A stretch of DNA of 64,000 nt from CAYJLB01 sp964370845 (GTDB taxonomy: Bacteria > Bacillota > Clostridia > Oscillospirales > Ruminococcaceae), in NCBI GenBank assembly GCA_964370845.1, contig CAYJLB010000005.1:1-64000 (forward strand), given 5' to 3'. Below are positions 6,848 to 16,248 of the stretch, piece after piece; positions within the stretch are counted from its first letter, which is position 1; the number at the start of each line of letters is the position of its first letter. Both the position numbers and the translations under genes were made by a program. The notes under the pieces were generated by a model, which saw only the letters and a list, made by a program, of their open reading frames with translations, was not told the DNA's origin and did not search any database.

Positions 6848-8056
6848 ATGAAATATGTTGTGCTGCTTTGTGACGGAATGGCGGATTTGCCTAATAAAGA
6901 TTTGAACGGAAAAACTCCTATGGAGGCTTCTAAAACTCCTTTTATGGATAAACTTTCGAAAAAAGGTGAAATGGGGCTTGTTAAAACTGTTGCTGATGAC
7001 TTGAAACCTGGAAGCGATGTGGCTAATTTGTCCGTTTTAGGCTACGACCCACACCTTTATTACAGCGGACGTTCTCCTCTTGAGGCGGGAAGTATTGGCA
7101 TTGATATGAAAGCTTCCGACGTTTCTTTTAGATGTAATTTAGTTACTGTTACTGAGGAAGAAAACTACGCTGATAAAACTATTGTTGATTATTGTGCTGG
7201 TGACATTCATACTGCTGAGGCTAAAATATTGATTGACTACTTAAAAGAGCATTTTGACAACGAAGAATTCCAGCTATTTTCTGGAGTAAGTTACCGCCAT
7301 TGCTTGATTTGGGACAAGGGAACAACTGAAGTTGGAACTTTAACGCCTCCTCACGATATTACTGGAAAAGCGGTTAAAGATTATCTTCCAAACCACGAAA
7401 ATGCGAAAAAACTTTATGCTATGATGGTTAAGAGTTATGAACTTTTGAAAAATCACCCTATTAATATTGAAAGAGTTAAAAAGGGTGAAAGACCTGCTAA
7501 CTCCGCTTGGTTTTGGGGAGAGGGCGTTCGAAAGGACTTGCCTTCTTTCAAGGAAAAATATGGCTTAAATGGTGCTATGATTTCTGCTGTTGACCTACTT
7601 AAAGGGATAGGGAAATTCACTGGAATGGACGTTATTGAGGTTGAGGGTGCAACGGGTTATATTGACACAAATTTCGAGGGGAAAGCAAATGCTGCTGTTG
7701 AAACCCTTAAAAATGGCAACGATTTCGTTTATATTCATGTTGAAGCTCCCGATGAATGTGGACACAGAAATGAAGTGGAAAATAAGGTTTTGTCCCTTGA
7801 ATATATTGATGAGAGAGTGCTAAAAATTGTCCTTGAGGGGCTTGAAGAAATGGGAGATTATAGAATTTTAATCGTTCCCGACCACGCCACTCCTTTAGAA
7901 CTTAAAACTCATACAAACGACCCTGTACCATATTTAATTTATGACAGCAGAATTGACAGCAAAAAAGGTGAACTTTTCTCGGAAAAAACTGCTGAAAATA
8001 CTGGAGTTTTAGTTAGTGAAGGTTATAAGTTAATGGAAAAATTCCTAGAAAAATAA
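6848..8056 (+). CDS. apgM: Cofactor-independent phosphoglycerate mutase, archaeal (ApgM) type
   Basis: This 402-residue cytoplasmic enzyme interconverts 2- and 3-phosphoglycerate in glycolysis and gluconeogenesis. It belongs to the alkaline-phosphatase-fold ApgM family: the N-terminus VVLLCDGMADLP gives the first metal-binding Asp, GSDVANLSVLGYDP contains the nucleophilic Ser, and DECGHRNEVENK and IVPDHATPLELKTH supply further metal ligands. Length is normal. GAAAGGA lies 8 nt before the ATG, and a good promoter is upstream. It heads a plus-strand group with a small membrane protein and an HD-domain protein, close enough (20 nt, then a 1-nt overlap) to be co-transcribed. Confidence 0.92.
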   Translation: MKYVVLLCDGMADLPNKDLNGKTPMEASKTPFMDKLSKKGEMGLVKTVADDLKPGSDVANLSVLGYDPHLYYSGRSPLEAGSIGIDMKASDVSFRCNLVTVTEEENYADKTIVDYCAGDIHTAEAKILIDYLKEHFDNEEFQLFSGVSYRHCLIWDKGTTEVGTLTPPHDITGKAVKDYLPNHENAKKLYAMMVKSYELLKNHPINIERVKKGERPANSAWFWGEGVRKDLPSFKEKYGLNGAMISAVDLLKGIGKFTGMDVIEVEGATGYIDTNFEGKANAAVETLKNGNDFVYIHVEAPDECGHRNEVENKVLSLEYIDERVLKIVLEGLEEMGDYRILIVPDHATPLELKTHTNDPVPYLIYDSRIDSKKGELFSEKTAENTGVLVSEGYKLMEKFLEK

Positions 8057-8075
8057 GATTAAAGGTAATAAAAAT

Positions 8076-8672
8076 ATGCTTTTGATGAAGTTCCCGAACA
8101 ATAAATTTGCTATACAAAAAAGGAAAAATGCCTTAGAAGATTATAAGGAAAATAAAAAGCTTAAAAACGCATTGAGAAATAATTTTATCGCTGTGGGGAT
8201 AATTTTTGCCCTTGGAATTTATGTTAATGTTTTGATTGCAAGGATAATTTTGCTTTTTCTTGCTGTTTTGCTCCTTGCTATGAATTTAATGCTTTATAAA
8301 CTTGGGACAAAAAAATATTCCGAAAAAATAATAACGGAAATTTATGAGAATAAAATTGTAAATAGTCAATATAATTTATTGGGAAGTGCAATTTTAAGAT
8401 ATGAATTTTCCTATGAAAATGTAACGAAAACTGAGCAAACTGCTTTCGGTGGGCTTGCTTTTTACTTAAAAAATAAAGAAGATATACAAATTACTTCCAT
8501 AAAAAAGAATGGAATTGAAACTAAAATTACTAATGAAAAGGAAAAAATTGTGCTCAATTTCTTTGATTTAGAGTGCAAATACTTTATGATAAATAATCTT
8601 TATGAACAAATTGGTTATGATAAAAAAGTTTATAATATTATTGAAGATGATGAGGAGGATAGCGATTTTTAA
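8076..8672 (+). CDS. Hypothetical membrane protein
   Basis: A 198-residue protein of unknown function. After a basic N-terminus there are two adjacent hydrophobic segments (about residues 38-78, IAVGIIFALGIYVNVLIARI and the stretch after it), giving a membrane hairpin. A soluble C-terminal domain of about 120 residues ends in a very acidic tail (EDDEEDSDF). The layout recalls bacterial PH/YcxB-like proteins, but I cannot assign it. The ATG at 8076 follows AAAGG; an in-frame ATG at 8085 is an alternative. The stop overlaps the next gene's start (TAATG). Confidence 0.65.
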   Translation: MLLMKFPNNKFAIQKRKNALEDYKENKKLKNALRNNFIAVGIIFALGIYVNVLIARIILLFLAVLLLAMNLMLYKLGTKKYSEKIITEIYENKIVNSQYNLLGSAILRYEFSYENVTKTEQTAFGGLAFYLKNKEDIQITSIKKNGIETKITNEKEKIVLNFFDLECKYFMINNLYEQIGYDKKVYNIIEDDEEDSDF

Positions 8673-9250
8673 TGGATAAAGAACGATTTCTTCAAATATA
8701 TAACGAGAATATTACTCGTGAGGGGGCGGATAAGCTCCTTGAATACTTGCTTTCTAAAAACAGTGATTTTTTTGAAGCTCCCGCAAGTACACGCTTTCAC
8801 AACTCTTTTGAGGGCGGGCTTTTGAAACATTCTCTTAATGTTTATGACTGCTTAAAGGCTTATATGGAAAGAGAGCGTGTGAAAGATGAGTATAATTTGA
8901 CCGCTAGTGATGAAACTATTGCTATAGTGGCACTTTTACACGATTTATGCAAAGTTAATGTTTATAAAAAAGGCACTCGTAATGTGAAAGATGAAAATGG
9001 TGTTTGGCAACAAGTGCTAAATTACAGTTTTGATGATAAATTACCTTATGGACATGGCGAAAAGTCAGTTTATATTATCTCTGGTTTTATGCGACTTTCA
9101 AGGGAAGAAGCCTTTGCAATTCGCTTTCATATGGGTTTTTCCGGTGAAGAAAATAAGAATACTATCGGAAATGCTCTTGAGGCTTTCCCTTTAGCTTTAG
9201 CGCTAAATATTGCTGATATGGAAGCTAGTTTTTTACTTGAAAGTGAATAA
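8672..9250 (+). CDS. HD-domain hydrolase
   Basis: A 192-residue metal-dependent phosphohydrolase-like protein. The HD-superfamily pattern is visible: FHNSFEGGLLKHSLNVY gives the first His, VALLHDLCKVNVY carries the HD pair, and GHGEKSVYIISGF and FHMGF give further histidines. Similar Clostridia proteins are annotated only as HD-domain hydrolases; possible substrates are nucleotides or oligonucleotide ends. The start overlaps the upstream stop (TAATG), indicating translational coupling. Confidence 0.85.
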   Translation: MDKERFLQIYNENITREGADKLLEYLLSKNSDFFEAPASTRFHNSFEGGLLKHSLNVYDCLKAYMERERVKDEYNLTASDETIAIVALLHDLCKVNVYKKGTRNVKDENGVWQQVLNYSFDDKLPYGHGEKSVYIISGFMRLSREEAFAIRFHMGFSGEENKNTIGNALEAFPLALALNIADMEASFLLESE

Positions 9251-9326
9251 AATAATTACACTCTTTGTTATTATAGGAGTTAATTATACATAATGTTTAA
9301 AATTACTTACAAGAAAGGTGATGACA

Positions 9327-10589
9327 ATGCCTTCTCCACTTGCTGATAAAATAAGACCTAAAAACCTTGGTGAGGTAGTTGGTCAAAGTCATTTGCTCGG
9401 TGAAAATAAACCTTTAAGACGGATTATTGATAGCGGAAAAATCCCAAATATGATTTTCTATGGAAGTTCTGGAATTGGAAAAACTACTGTTGCAAGAATT
9501 ATTGCGGAAAACACTAATATGATGCTTTGCAAATTAAATGGAACCTCCGCTTCGGTAGCTGACATAAAGGAAATTATCGCAAGCACCGAAACCTTAGACG
9601 GATTTAACGGTATTTTACTATACCTTGACGAAATACAATATCTCAACAAAAAACAGCAACAATCCCTTTTGGAGCATATTGAAAATGGGAAGATTACACT
9701 TATTTCTTCCACCACCGAAAACCCTTATTTTTATATTTACAACGCAATTATTTCCCGTTCTACAGTTTTTGAGTTTAAACCTTTGTCACCTGAGGAAATT
9801 GCCCCTGCTATTAGGAGAGCTTTTTCACTTTCTGCTGAAGAACTTGGTATGAAACTAAAACTTGACGGAGGTGTTGTGGATTATATTGCAAGAGGTTGTG
9901 GCGGTGATGTGAGAAAGTCTATTAACACTGTTGAATTATGCATTTTATCCGCTGATTATAAAGAGGATACTTTGTTTGTGCCCCTTGAAACAGTGAAAAT
10001 TCTTACCCAAAAAAGCAATATGAAATACGACAGGGCTGGGGACGAGCATTACGATATTTTATCGGGATTGCAAAAGTCAATTCGTGGCTCGGACGAAAAT
10101 GCTGCCATTCACTATGCTGCTAAATTAGTGGAAGCGGGTGACATTATTTCCCTTTGTAGAAGGCTTTTGGTTATCGCTTGTGAGGATATTGGGCTTGCTT
10201 ATCCACAGGCTATTACAATTGTGAAATCTTGCGTGGATTCAGCTATTCAACTTGGACTTCCCGAAGCTAGAATTCCCCTTGCACAGGCAGTAATTTTACT
10301 TGCTACTGCTCCAAAATCCAACAGCGCTTATCTTGCTATGGATAGTGCTTTGGCTGACTTACAAAATGGTGAAATTGGCGATTATCCTCGTCATATTCAA
10401 AACAAGCATTTTGATGGCGCTGACGTAAAAAACAAAGGACAACATTATTTATACCCACATGCTTTTCAAAATCATTGGGTTAAACAGGATTATCTCCCTA
10501 GCGGACTTAAGGATAGAATTTACTACGAATATGGGGATAATAAGACGGAACAATCTGCAAAATCTTATTGGGAAACAATAAAAAAGTAA
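9327..10589 (+). CDS. rarA: Replication-associated recombination protein A (RarA/MgsA)
   Basis: A 420-residue AAA+ ATPase related to clamp loaders that acts at stalled replication forks. PLADKIRPKNLGEVVGQSHL is the family N-terminus, GSSGIGKTT is Walker A, YLDEIQYLNKKQQ is Walker B, and TTENPYF is the sensor 1 region. The C-terminal oligomerisation domain (ARIPLAQAVILLATAPKSN, then YPHAF and YLP) is complete. The ATG at 9327 is preferred since AGAAAGG lies 8 nt upstream; GTG 9318 and ATG 9321 overlap or abut the site. Confidence 0.93.
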   Translation: MPSPLADKIRPKNLGEVVGQSHLLGENKPLRRIIDSGKIPNMIFYGSSGIGKTTVARIIAENTNMMLCKLNGTSASVADIKEIIASTETLDGFNGILLYLDEIQYLNKKQQQSLLEHIENGKITLISSTTENPYFYIYNAIISRSTVFEFKPLSPEEIAPAIRRAFSLSAEELGMKLKLDGGVVDYIARGCGGDVRKSINTVELCILSADYKEDTLFVPLETVKILTQKSNMKYDRAGDEHYDILSGLQKSIRGSDENAAIHYAAKLVEAGDIISLCRRLLVIACEDIGLAYPQAITIVKSCVDSAIQLGLPEARIPLAQAVILLATAPKSNSAYLAMDSALADLQNGEIGDYPRHIQNKHFDGADVKNKGQHYLYPHAFQNHWVKQDYLPSGLKDRIYYEYGDNKTEQSAKSYWETIKK

Positions 10590-10606
10590 TGAAAGAATAG
10601 GTGTTT

Positions 10607-12148
10607 ATGAAAAAATTATATCCAATCATTTGTATTTTATTGACGTTATTATTAGCGACAGCTTGTAATGATATTACAAATATAGAAAATTTGCCCGAAA
10701 GTGAAGTTACAACTACTCCTGAAGTAGTTACTGAAACGGTTGCTACTACAGATGCGCCTGAATTTGAGAGTGCTGTAATTACTGTAAAAGAAACGGAAGA
10801 AACTGTGAAAACAGAGGCTACAACTGCGGATAAAAGCACTCCGACTGCTACTACTGCTCAAACTACGCAAGCTACAACTGAAGCAACTACACAAAGCACT
10901 ACAGAAACAACTCAAACTACAACAGAAACTACAACGCAAACTACCACTCAAACTACAACAGAAACAACAACAGTTGTTACAACAACAACGCAAGCTACCT
11001 CTGCACAAATTGCGGCTACTGAGGGAAGTAGCAATGGTTCATTATTGACACCGACAAATTATTCTCCCCTTAATTACGATGACCAAAATGCAATGTGGTT
11101 TTCTTTTTTAGAGCTTAATGCTCACGGAAAAGGCGCTACCGAAGCTCAATTTAGAGCGTACATTGAAAGTTCTTTTAAAGATTGTGAAGAAATGGGAATT
11201 AACACTGTTTATGTTCATGTACGAGCTTTTGGAGATGCATATTATCCTTCCGATTACTTCACTTGGTCAGATTTTAATTCAGGAAGTGGCTCTAACCCAG
11301 GTTATGATCCTTTACAATTAATGCTTGACATTGCCCATGATTACGGTTTATCTTTCCATGCTTGGATTAATCCTATGAGAACGATGACTGCATCAAAATT
11401 AGAGCAAATGCCTGATGAATATTTGATTAAACAATGGTATAATAACAGTAGTACCAATGGAAAATATATTGTTAAACCATCAAACAGCGATTATTATTGG
11501 CTAAACCCAGCATATCCAGAAGTGCGTGAGTTGATTTGCGACGGAATTGCTGAAATAATGCAAAATTATGACGTTGATGCGATACATATTGATGACTATT
11601 TTTATCCTACAACGGACGCTAGTTTCGACAGTGCAGCCTTTAATGTATCCGGTTATAGCGATTTGTCAACTTGGAGATTATCTGTAATTGATGAAATGGT
11701 TTCCGATATGTACGACACGATTAAAACTATTAATGACGAAGTTTTATTTGGAGTAAGCCCACAAGGAAACATTGAAAATAACTATTATTATATGTACGCT
11801 GACGTGAGAAAATGGTGTTCTACTCCTGGATATTTGGATTATATTGTACCTCAAGTTTATTTTGGATTTTCTCACTCAACACAACCTTTTGCTGAAGTTG
11901 TACAGGATTGGGATGATATGGTAACTTTAGGTAGTGTTGATATGGTTATTGGAATTGCTGGTTACAAAGCTGAAGCTAACACAAGTGACTTTAATGAGCC
12001 TAATATTCTAGCTAAACAAACGGAATTTTGTTATAATATTGATAGTTTAGACGGAGTAGCTTTCTTTAGATATGATTTAATGGTTGGAAATGTTGATGAT
12101 AGAATGATTGGTGAAATCAACGCATTAGAAGCAGTGTTAAACTCTTAG
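10607..12148 (+). CDS. GHL10-like (DUF187) glycosidase-related lipoprotein with Thr-rich linker
   Basis: A 513-residue exported protein. The signal peptide ends in a lipobox, LLLATAC, with the lipidated Cys at residue 20. Residues 30-140 form a Thr/Glu-rich low-complexity linker, probably spanning the cell wall. The C-terminal region is a TIM-barrel GHL10 domain (YVHVRAFGDAYYPSDYF, DAIHIDDYFYPT, ISPQGNIENN-like core, IVPQVYFGF), a family presumed to act on cell-wall glycans. The start is the ATG at 10607; spacing to a weak AATAGG site is short. The next gene also carries a GHL10-like region, suggesting a shared cell-wall role. Confidence 0.85.
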   Translation: MKKLYPIICILLTLLLATACNDITNIENLPESEVTTTPEVVTETVATTDAPEFESAVITVKETEETVKTEATTADKSTPTATTAQTTQATTEATTQSTTETTQTTTETTTQTTTQTTTETTTVVTTTTQATSAQIAATEGSSNGSLLTPTNYSPLNYDDQNAMWFSFLELNAHGKGATEAQFRAYIESSFKDCEEMGINTVYVHVRAFGDAYYPSDYFTWSDFNSGSGSNPGYDPLQLMLDIAHDYGLSFHAWINPMRTMTASKLEQMPDEYLIKQWYNNSSTNGKYIVKPSNSDYYWLNPAYPEVRELICDGIAEIMQNYDVDAIHIDDYFYPTTDASFDSAAFNVSGYSDLSTWRLSVIDEMVSDMYDTIKTINDEVLFGVSPQGNIENNYYYMYADVRKWCSTPGYLDYIVPQVYFGFSHSTQPFAEVVQDWDDMVTLGSVDMVIGIAGYKAEANTSDFNEPNILAKQTEFCYNIDSLDGVAFFRYDLMVGNVDDRMIGEINALEAVLNS

Positions 12149-12203
12149 TATAAGATATAATAAGTATTACTTTTAGTTTATAACGAAAGGAATGGGTTTT
12201 AAG

Positions 12204-15200
12204 ATGATATTAAGGCGAAAAGCAAAAATTATTTCTTATATTTTGCTCCTTACAATGATTTTCTCTATATTTTTTGGAGAGGGGAAACTGTTTAGTTTTA
12301 CTGCTTTTGGGGCTTTGGAAAATAGCGGAACTACTATAAGTTTAGAAGCTTCAAGTGAGGAAAATTCTTCTGACGAAAATGGGGAAAATGAGGAAAGTGA
12401 AAATAGCGAAGAAGCTTCTACAGATGATGATTCCAATGTAGTAAGTGGTAAGTTTGCTTTTCCAAATAATATGAAAGCGGTTAACGTTCGACCTGGGGAG
12501 GATTTTTTCACTGACCCATCTCAATCGGACGAAACTACCCTTGAAGAAATTAATGAGATACTTAGCGAGCTTAACAGTTTGCAAATGAACACAATTGTAA
12601 TTGATATAAATTATCAAGATATAGCGTATTACAGTCTTGAACCAGGGCTTACTGTGAAAGAAAATGCTTTAAAAATGTTAATTAACGAGGCGAAAGAACA
12701 ACTTTTCTTTGTTTATATAAACTTTAATATGAACAGCATTTTAGGGGATTATACTGGAACTTCTTTGTCAGAAAAAGTGAATTACTTAACACAAATTGCT
12801 TATCGATTTGCGTCACAGTATTTTATTGATGCAATTATTTTAGACGGATATTATTCTCAAAAAAGTAACGAAAACTTTGGTTACTATATGAATTCGGGGA
12901 GCGGAATTGGCTTTGACCAATGGCTACTTGAAAATGGTGGCTATGTTTTTAGTGTAGTTGCTAATTCTATTCGGAAAACGGACAGTTCTATTCCTGTTGG
13001 AATTTCAATTAATGATGTTTGGGCGAACTCGGAAACTGACATTGCTGGGTCTTTGACAAATGGCGATTTTGAGGCTTTAACTGATGGATATTCGGACACT
13101 GTTTCTTATATTGACAAGGGTTATGCGGACTTTATTTTCTTAAAGACTGACGGTTCAATTGATGACCCTGACTTACCATTTGAAACTGTTACAAAATGGT
13201 GGTCGGACATCGCTTCTATGAACACAATTCCACTTTTTATCTCCCACGCAAATGAGCATTTGTCAACTAGCAAGGCTGGTTGGGGTGCTGATGACCAATT
13301 ATTGCACCAACTTATTTACGCAAGGGACAACCTATTAAATTATCAAGGAAGCGGATATAATACTTACAGCGATTTAATCAACGGCGGACTTGCTACTGAT
13401 AATCTTGTGAAATTTTATAATGACGAAATTAATGAAGATGCTTTGCTCGACGAACTTGAAATTTTATCTCCGTCAAGAACTAACTTCACTACCACAGAGC
13501 CAGCTTTAATTTTCCAAGGAACTTTTGACGAAAACTTTGACGTAACATTAAATGGCGAACCTGTTGAACTTAACGAAGCGGGTAACTTTTACAATACTTA
13601 CGAACTTGAACCTGGGCGAAATTTATTCGTTTTTGAAAGTAAAGGTAAGCAAGTAGTTTATGACATCACAAGAGATATTCAAGTTATTAAGTCTTATCAA
13701 CCGCAGTCAGATATGCGTGTTGAGGGGAAAACTATTATAACAATTTCCGTTGAAGCTTATGAGGGTTCAGATGTTTATGCTACAATAAATGGCTCAACTA
13801 TCACATTATCACCGTCGGAAAGTAGTTCGGGTGTTGAATCGGGGAACTCAAGTTATGTGACTTACTCTGGAACTTATACTACTCCAGCGGGTAAAGAGGG
13901 TAAAGACCAAAACTTAGGTTATGTTCAAATTACTGGTAGCTATAAAGATATTAAAACTGAAAATGCACAAGGCGGACAAATTATCGTAAACGCACTTCCT
14001 GTACAAAACACAGGTACGGGTATGATTAGAATTAATAATGATAATACAGAAACTTACGATTATTACACAAGCCAAACTTATACTGTTCCTACTTGCACAA
14101 GACTTCCAGGTGGAACTATTGACTATGCAACAAGAATTGTAACTTATGAACATTCTTCAAATGAAAAACGTCAATACTATTTAACAGAATCGGGGAAACG
14201 TGTGCTTACCTCGGACGCAACTTTAATTTCACAAACTAATGATTTAAATTATTCTAGCATAAATCTTGCGGAAACTTATATGGATAACGGGGACACAGTT
14301 GTAAAATTTGATGTAAGCAATAAAATTCCATTTACAATGTCCTTTGGACCTACTGAATATTATAACGGATATTTAGGTAAATTCTATGTTGATAATTTTA
14401 GTGCAACGCAAATTTATATCGATTTTGATTATATTTCAGAGGCGACAGGTAGCTTAGTTGCTCCTAGTGGTTCAATTTTCTCCTCAAGTTCGTGGACGAC
14501 GGCAAATGGAAAGCAAAGGCTTGTATTAAATTTAAATCAAGCTGGAATTTACTCGGGTGTAACAATAACTTACGACTCAAATGGTGACTTGTTATTTAAG
14601 TTTAATGACTATAATTCAGGGATTGCAGGTAGTGTTATTTTAGTTGACCCTGGACATGGTGTTGCTGCAAACGGTGCTTTTGACTCTGGTTCATTTGGTT
14701 ATGTAAATGAATATGAGGTTAATATTAATGTTGCGAAAATGCTTACTGCTGAACTTGAATCTAGGGGAGCGACTGTAATTATGCTTCCGACCAACACAAC
14801 TTATTACAACACTTATTTACGAGCCGACTTGGGTATTGGTTATCATATTGATATGTATTTATCAATCCATAGTGACGGATTTATTGATAGTTCAGGTTCT
14901 GGTGAGGGTTATCAAGGTTCATCTGTTTATTATTTCAACGCCTTTTCACAGCCCCTTGCTGAAGATATAAATTACAGCATGGCACAAATGTGGAAAAACG
15001 ATATTTACAAAGACGGAAAAGATAGGAATAGAGGGGATTTATGGAACTGGTTTGCGGTAACCTTACTGCAAGACTTCCCGTCCGTTCTTATTGAGCTTGG
15101 ATTTGTAACCGACTCGGTTGAGGGTATCCATTTAAGTAAGAGTTCCACGCAACAGCTTTTAGCAGAAGCTATTGCTGACGGTGTAGCAGCTTACTTTGCA

Positions 15201-15209
15201 CGAAAATAA
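12204..15209 (+). CDS. Large secreted N-acetylmuramoyl-L-alanine amidase with GHL10-like N-terminal region
   Basis: A 1001-residue exported enzyme. An N-terminal signal or anchor segment (IISYILLLTMIFSIFF) precedes an acidic Ser/Glu-rich linker. A GHL10/DUF187-like region spans roughly residues 85-400 (AVNVRPGEDFF, TIVIDINYQD, IDAIILDGYYS). A long beta-rich middle part follows, then a C-terminal Amidase_3 domain of about 190 residues that cleaves the lactyl-peptide bond in peptidoglycan. Zinc ligands and catalytic Glu are visible in VDPGHG, YVNEYEVN, SIHSD and LIELGFVTD. The ATG at 12204 lies 12 nt after GAAAGGA; the ATG at 12192 overlaps that site. Confidence 0.9.
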   Translation: MILRRKAKIISYILLLTMIFSIFFGEGKLFSFTAFGALENSGTTISLEASSEENSSDENGENEESENSEEASTDDDSNVVSGKFAFPNNMKAVNVRPGEDFFTDPSQSDETTLEEINEILSELNSLQMNTIVIDINYQDIAYYSLEPGLTVKENALKMLINEAKEQLFFVYINFNMNSILGDYTGTSLSEKVNYLTQIAYRFASQYFIDAIILDGYYSQKSNENFGYYMNSGSGIGFDQWLLENGGYVFSVVANSIRKTDSSIPVGISINDVWANSETDIAGSLTNGDFEALTDGYSDTVSYIDKGYADFIFLKTDGSIDDPDLPFETVTKWWSDIASMNTIPLFISHANEHLSTSKAGWGADDQLLHQLIYARDNLLNYQGSGYNTYSDLINGGLATDNLVKFYNDEINEDALLDELEILSPSRTNFTTTEPALIFQGTFDENFDVTLNGEPVELNEAGNFYNTYELEPGRNLFVFESKGKQVVYDITRDIQVIKSYQPQSDMRVEGKTIITISVEAYEGSDVYATINGSTITLSPSESSSGVESGNSSYVTYSGTYTTPAGKEGKDQNLGYVQITGSYKDIKTENAQGGQIIVNALPVQNTGTGMIRINNDNTETYDYYTSQTYTVPTCTRLPGGTIDYATRIVTYEHSSNEKRQYYLTESGKRVLTSDATLISQTNDLNYSSINLAETYMDNGDTVVKFDVSNKIPFTMSFGPTEYYNGYLGKFYVDNFSATQIYIDFDYISEATGSLVAPSGSIFSSSSWTTANGKQRLVLNLNQAGIYSGVTITYDSNGDLLFKFNDYNSGIAGSVILVDPGHGVAANGAFDSGSFGYVNEYEVNINVAKMLTAELESRGATVIMLPTNTTYYNTYLRADLGIGYHIDMYLSIHSDGFIDSSGSGEGYQGSSVYYFNAFSQPLAEDINYSMAQMWKNDIYKDGKDRNRGDLWNWFAVTLLQDFPSVLIELGFVTDSVEGIHLSKSSTQQLLAEAIADGVAAYFARK

Positions 15210-15211
15210 AA

Positions 15212-15261
15212 AATAGGTGTGACGAAACTTTGAAAGAGGAATTAGTTTCGTCACGCCTATT
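15212..15261. terminator. Long stem-loop between amidase and AEC transporter genes
   Basis: AATAGGTGTGACGAAACT (15212-15229) pairs with 15244-15261 over 18 positions with one G.T wobble. No T run follows on the plus strand, while the A-rich run before it would be a T run on the minus strand. It may be an inefficient terminator or a 3'-end stabilising hairpin for the amidase mRNA. Confidence 0.6.
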
Positions 15262-15301
15262 CTAATACAAGTTTTACTTAAAGAAAAGAGTGGTTATTTT
15301 A

Positions 15302-16240
15302 ATGGAAAATATAATATTTTCTGTAAATGTGGTTTTGCCGATTTTGCTTATTATGGTTGCGGGTTATTTTGTTAAGATAGCAAAATTTATTACTCCCGAC
15401 GCAATTACTCAAATGAATACTGTGGTTTTCAAAGTTTTTATGCCTGTTTTAATTTTTAATAATATTAGGACAAGTTCGGTTGAATCTGTTGCAAATACAA
15501 AGTTTTTTATATTTTTGACAGTTGCAATTTTAATTATCTTTGGATTTTTTTGGATTACAATTCCAATAATTGAAAAAGACAATCGCAAAAGGGGAGCGTT
15601 AATACAAGGGATTGCACGTTCAAATTACGCACTTTTCGGGTTGCCACTAGTTACGTTATTAATTCCCGATGCGCCCCTTGCAATACCGTCTTTAGCCCTT
15701 GCAATAATTATCCCTGGGTATAATGTTTTGGCGGTAATAATTTTAGTTTTCTTTGGAAGTAAAAAAGCTGACTTTAAAACAGTTTTTATTTCAATTATAA
15801 AAAATCCATTAATTATAGGCTCAATTTTTGGTATAGCATTTATGGTTTTTGAAATCCAGCTTCCTCAAGCTTTGGGAGCAACTTTTGACAGTTTAGCGGA
15901 AATAACTTCCACCCTTGCATTGTTTATTTTAGGGGCAAGTTTTACCTTTAAAAAGGTGAGAAATGTCCTAAAACAAACAATTATCGCAGTGGTTTCAAGG
16001 CTTATTATTGTCCCTTTAGTTGGAATAACTATGGCGATTTTCTTTGACTTTAGAGGGGTTGAACTTGCAACTTTAGTAGCTACTTTTGCAGCACCTACCT
16101 CAGTGAGTTCTTTTCCAATGGCACAAAAAATGGACAGCGACGGTGATTTAGCGGGCGCAATTGTTGTGTTCACCACATTGTTTTCCATTGTGACAGTTTT
16201 TGTTTGTGTGTTAATTCTTAGAACTTTGGGTTATGTTTAG
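15302..16240 (+). CDS. AEC-family transporter (auxin efflux carrier type)
   Basis: A 312-residue integral membrane protein with about ten hydrophobic segments in two halves, typical of the AEC/bile-arsenite-riboflavin transporter fold. Recognisable pieces are the first helix region VVLPILLIMVAGYFVK, NTVVFKVFMPVLIFNNI, and the repeat-crossing ARSNYALFGLPLV. Family members are thought to move small organic acids or similar metabolites; the substrate is unknown. The start at 15302 follows AGAAAAGAG; a GTG at 15290 is too close to that site. Confidence 0.88.
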   Translation: MENIIFSVNVVLPILLIMVAGYFVKIAKFITPDAITQMNTVVFKVFMPVLIFNNIRTSSVESVANTKFFIFLTVAILIIFGFFWITIPIIEKDNRKRGALIQGIARSNYALFGLPLVTLLIPDAPLAIPSLALAIIIPGYNVLAVIILVFFGSKKADFKTVFISIIKNPLIIGSIFGIAFMVFEIQLPQALGATFDSLAEITSTLALFILGASFTFKKVRNVLKQTIIAVVSRLIIVPLVGITMAIFFDFRGVELATLVATFAAPTSVSSFPMAQKMDSDGDLAGAIVVFTTLFSIVTVFVCVLILRTLGYV

Positions 16241-16248
16241 GGGAATTA

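Noticed and set aside
10652..11008. A Cys/Ser-rich open frame antisense to the Thr-rich linker
   Set aside because: It is the expected antisense reading of repeated ACA/ACT codons.
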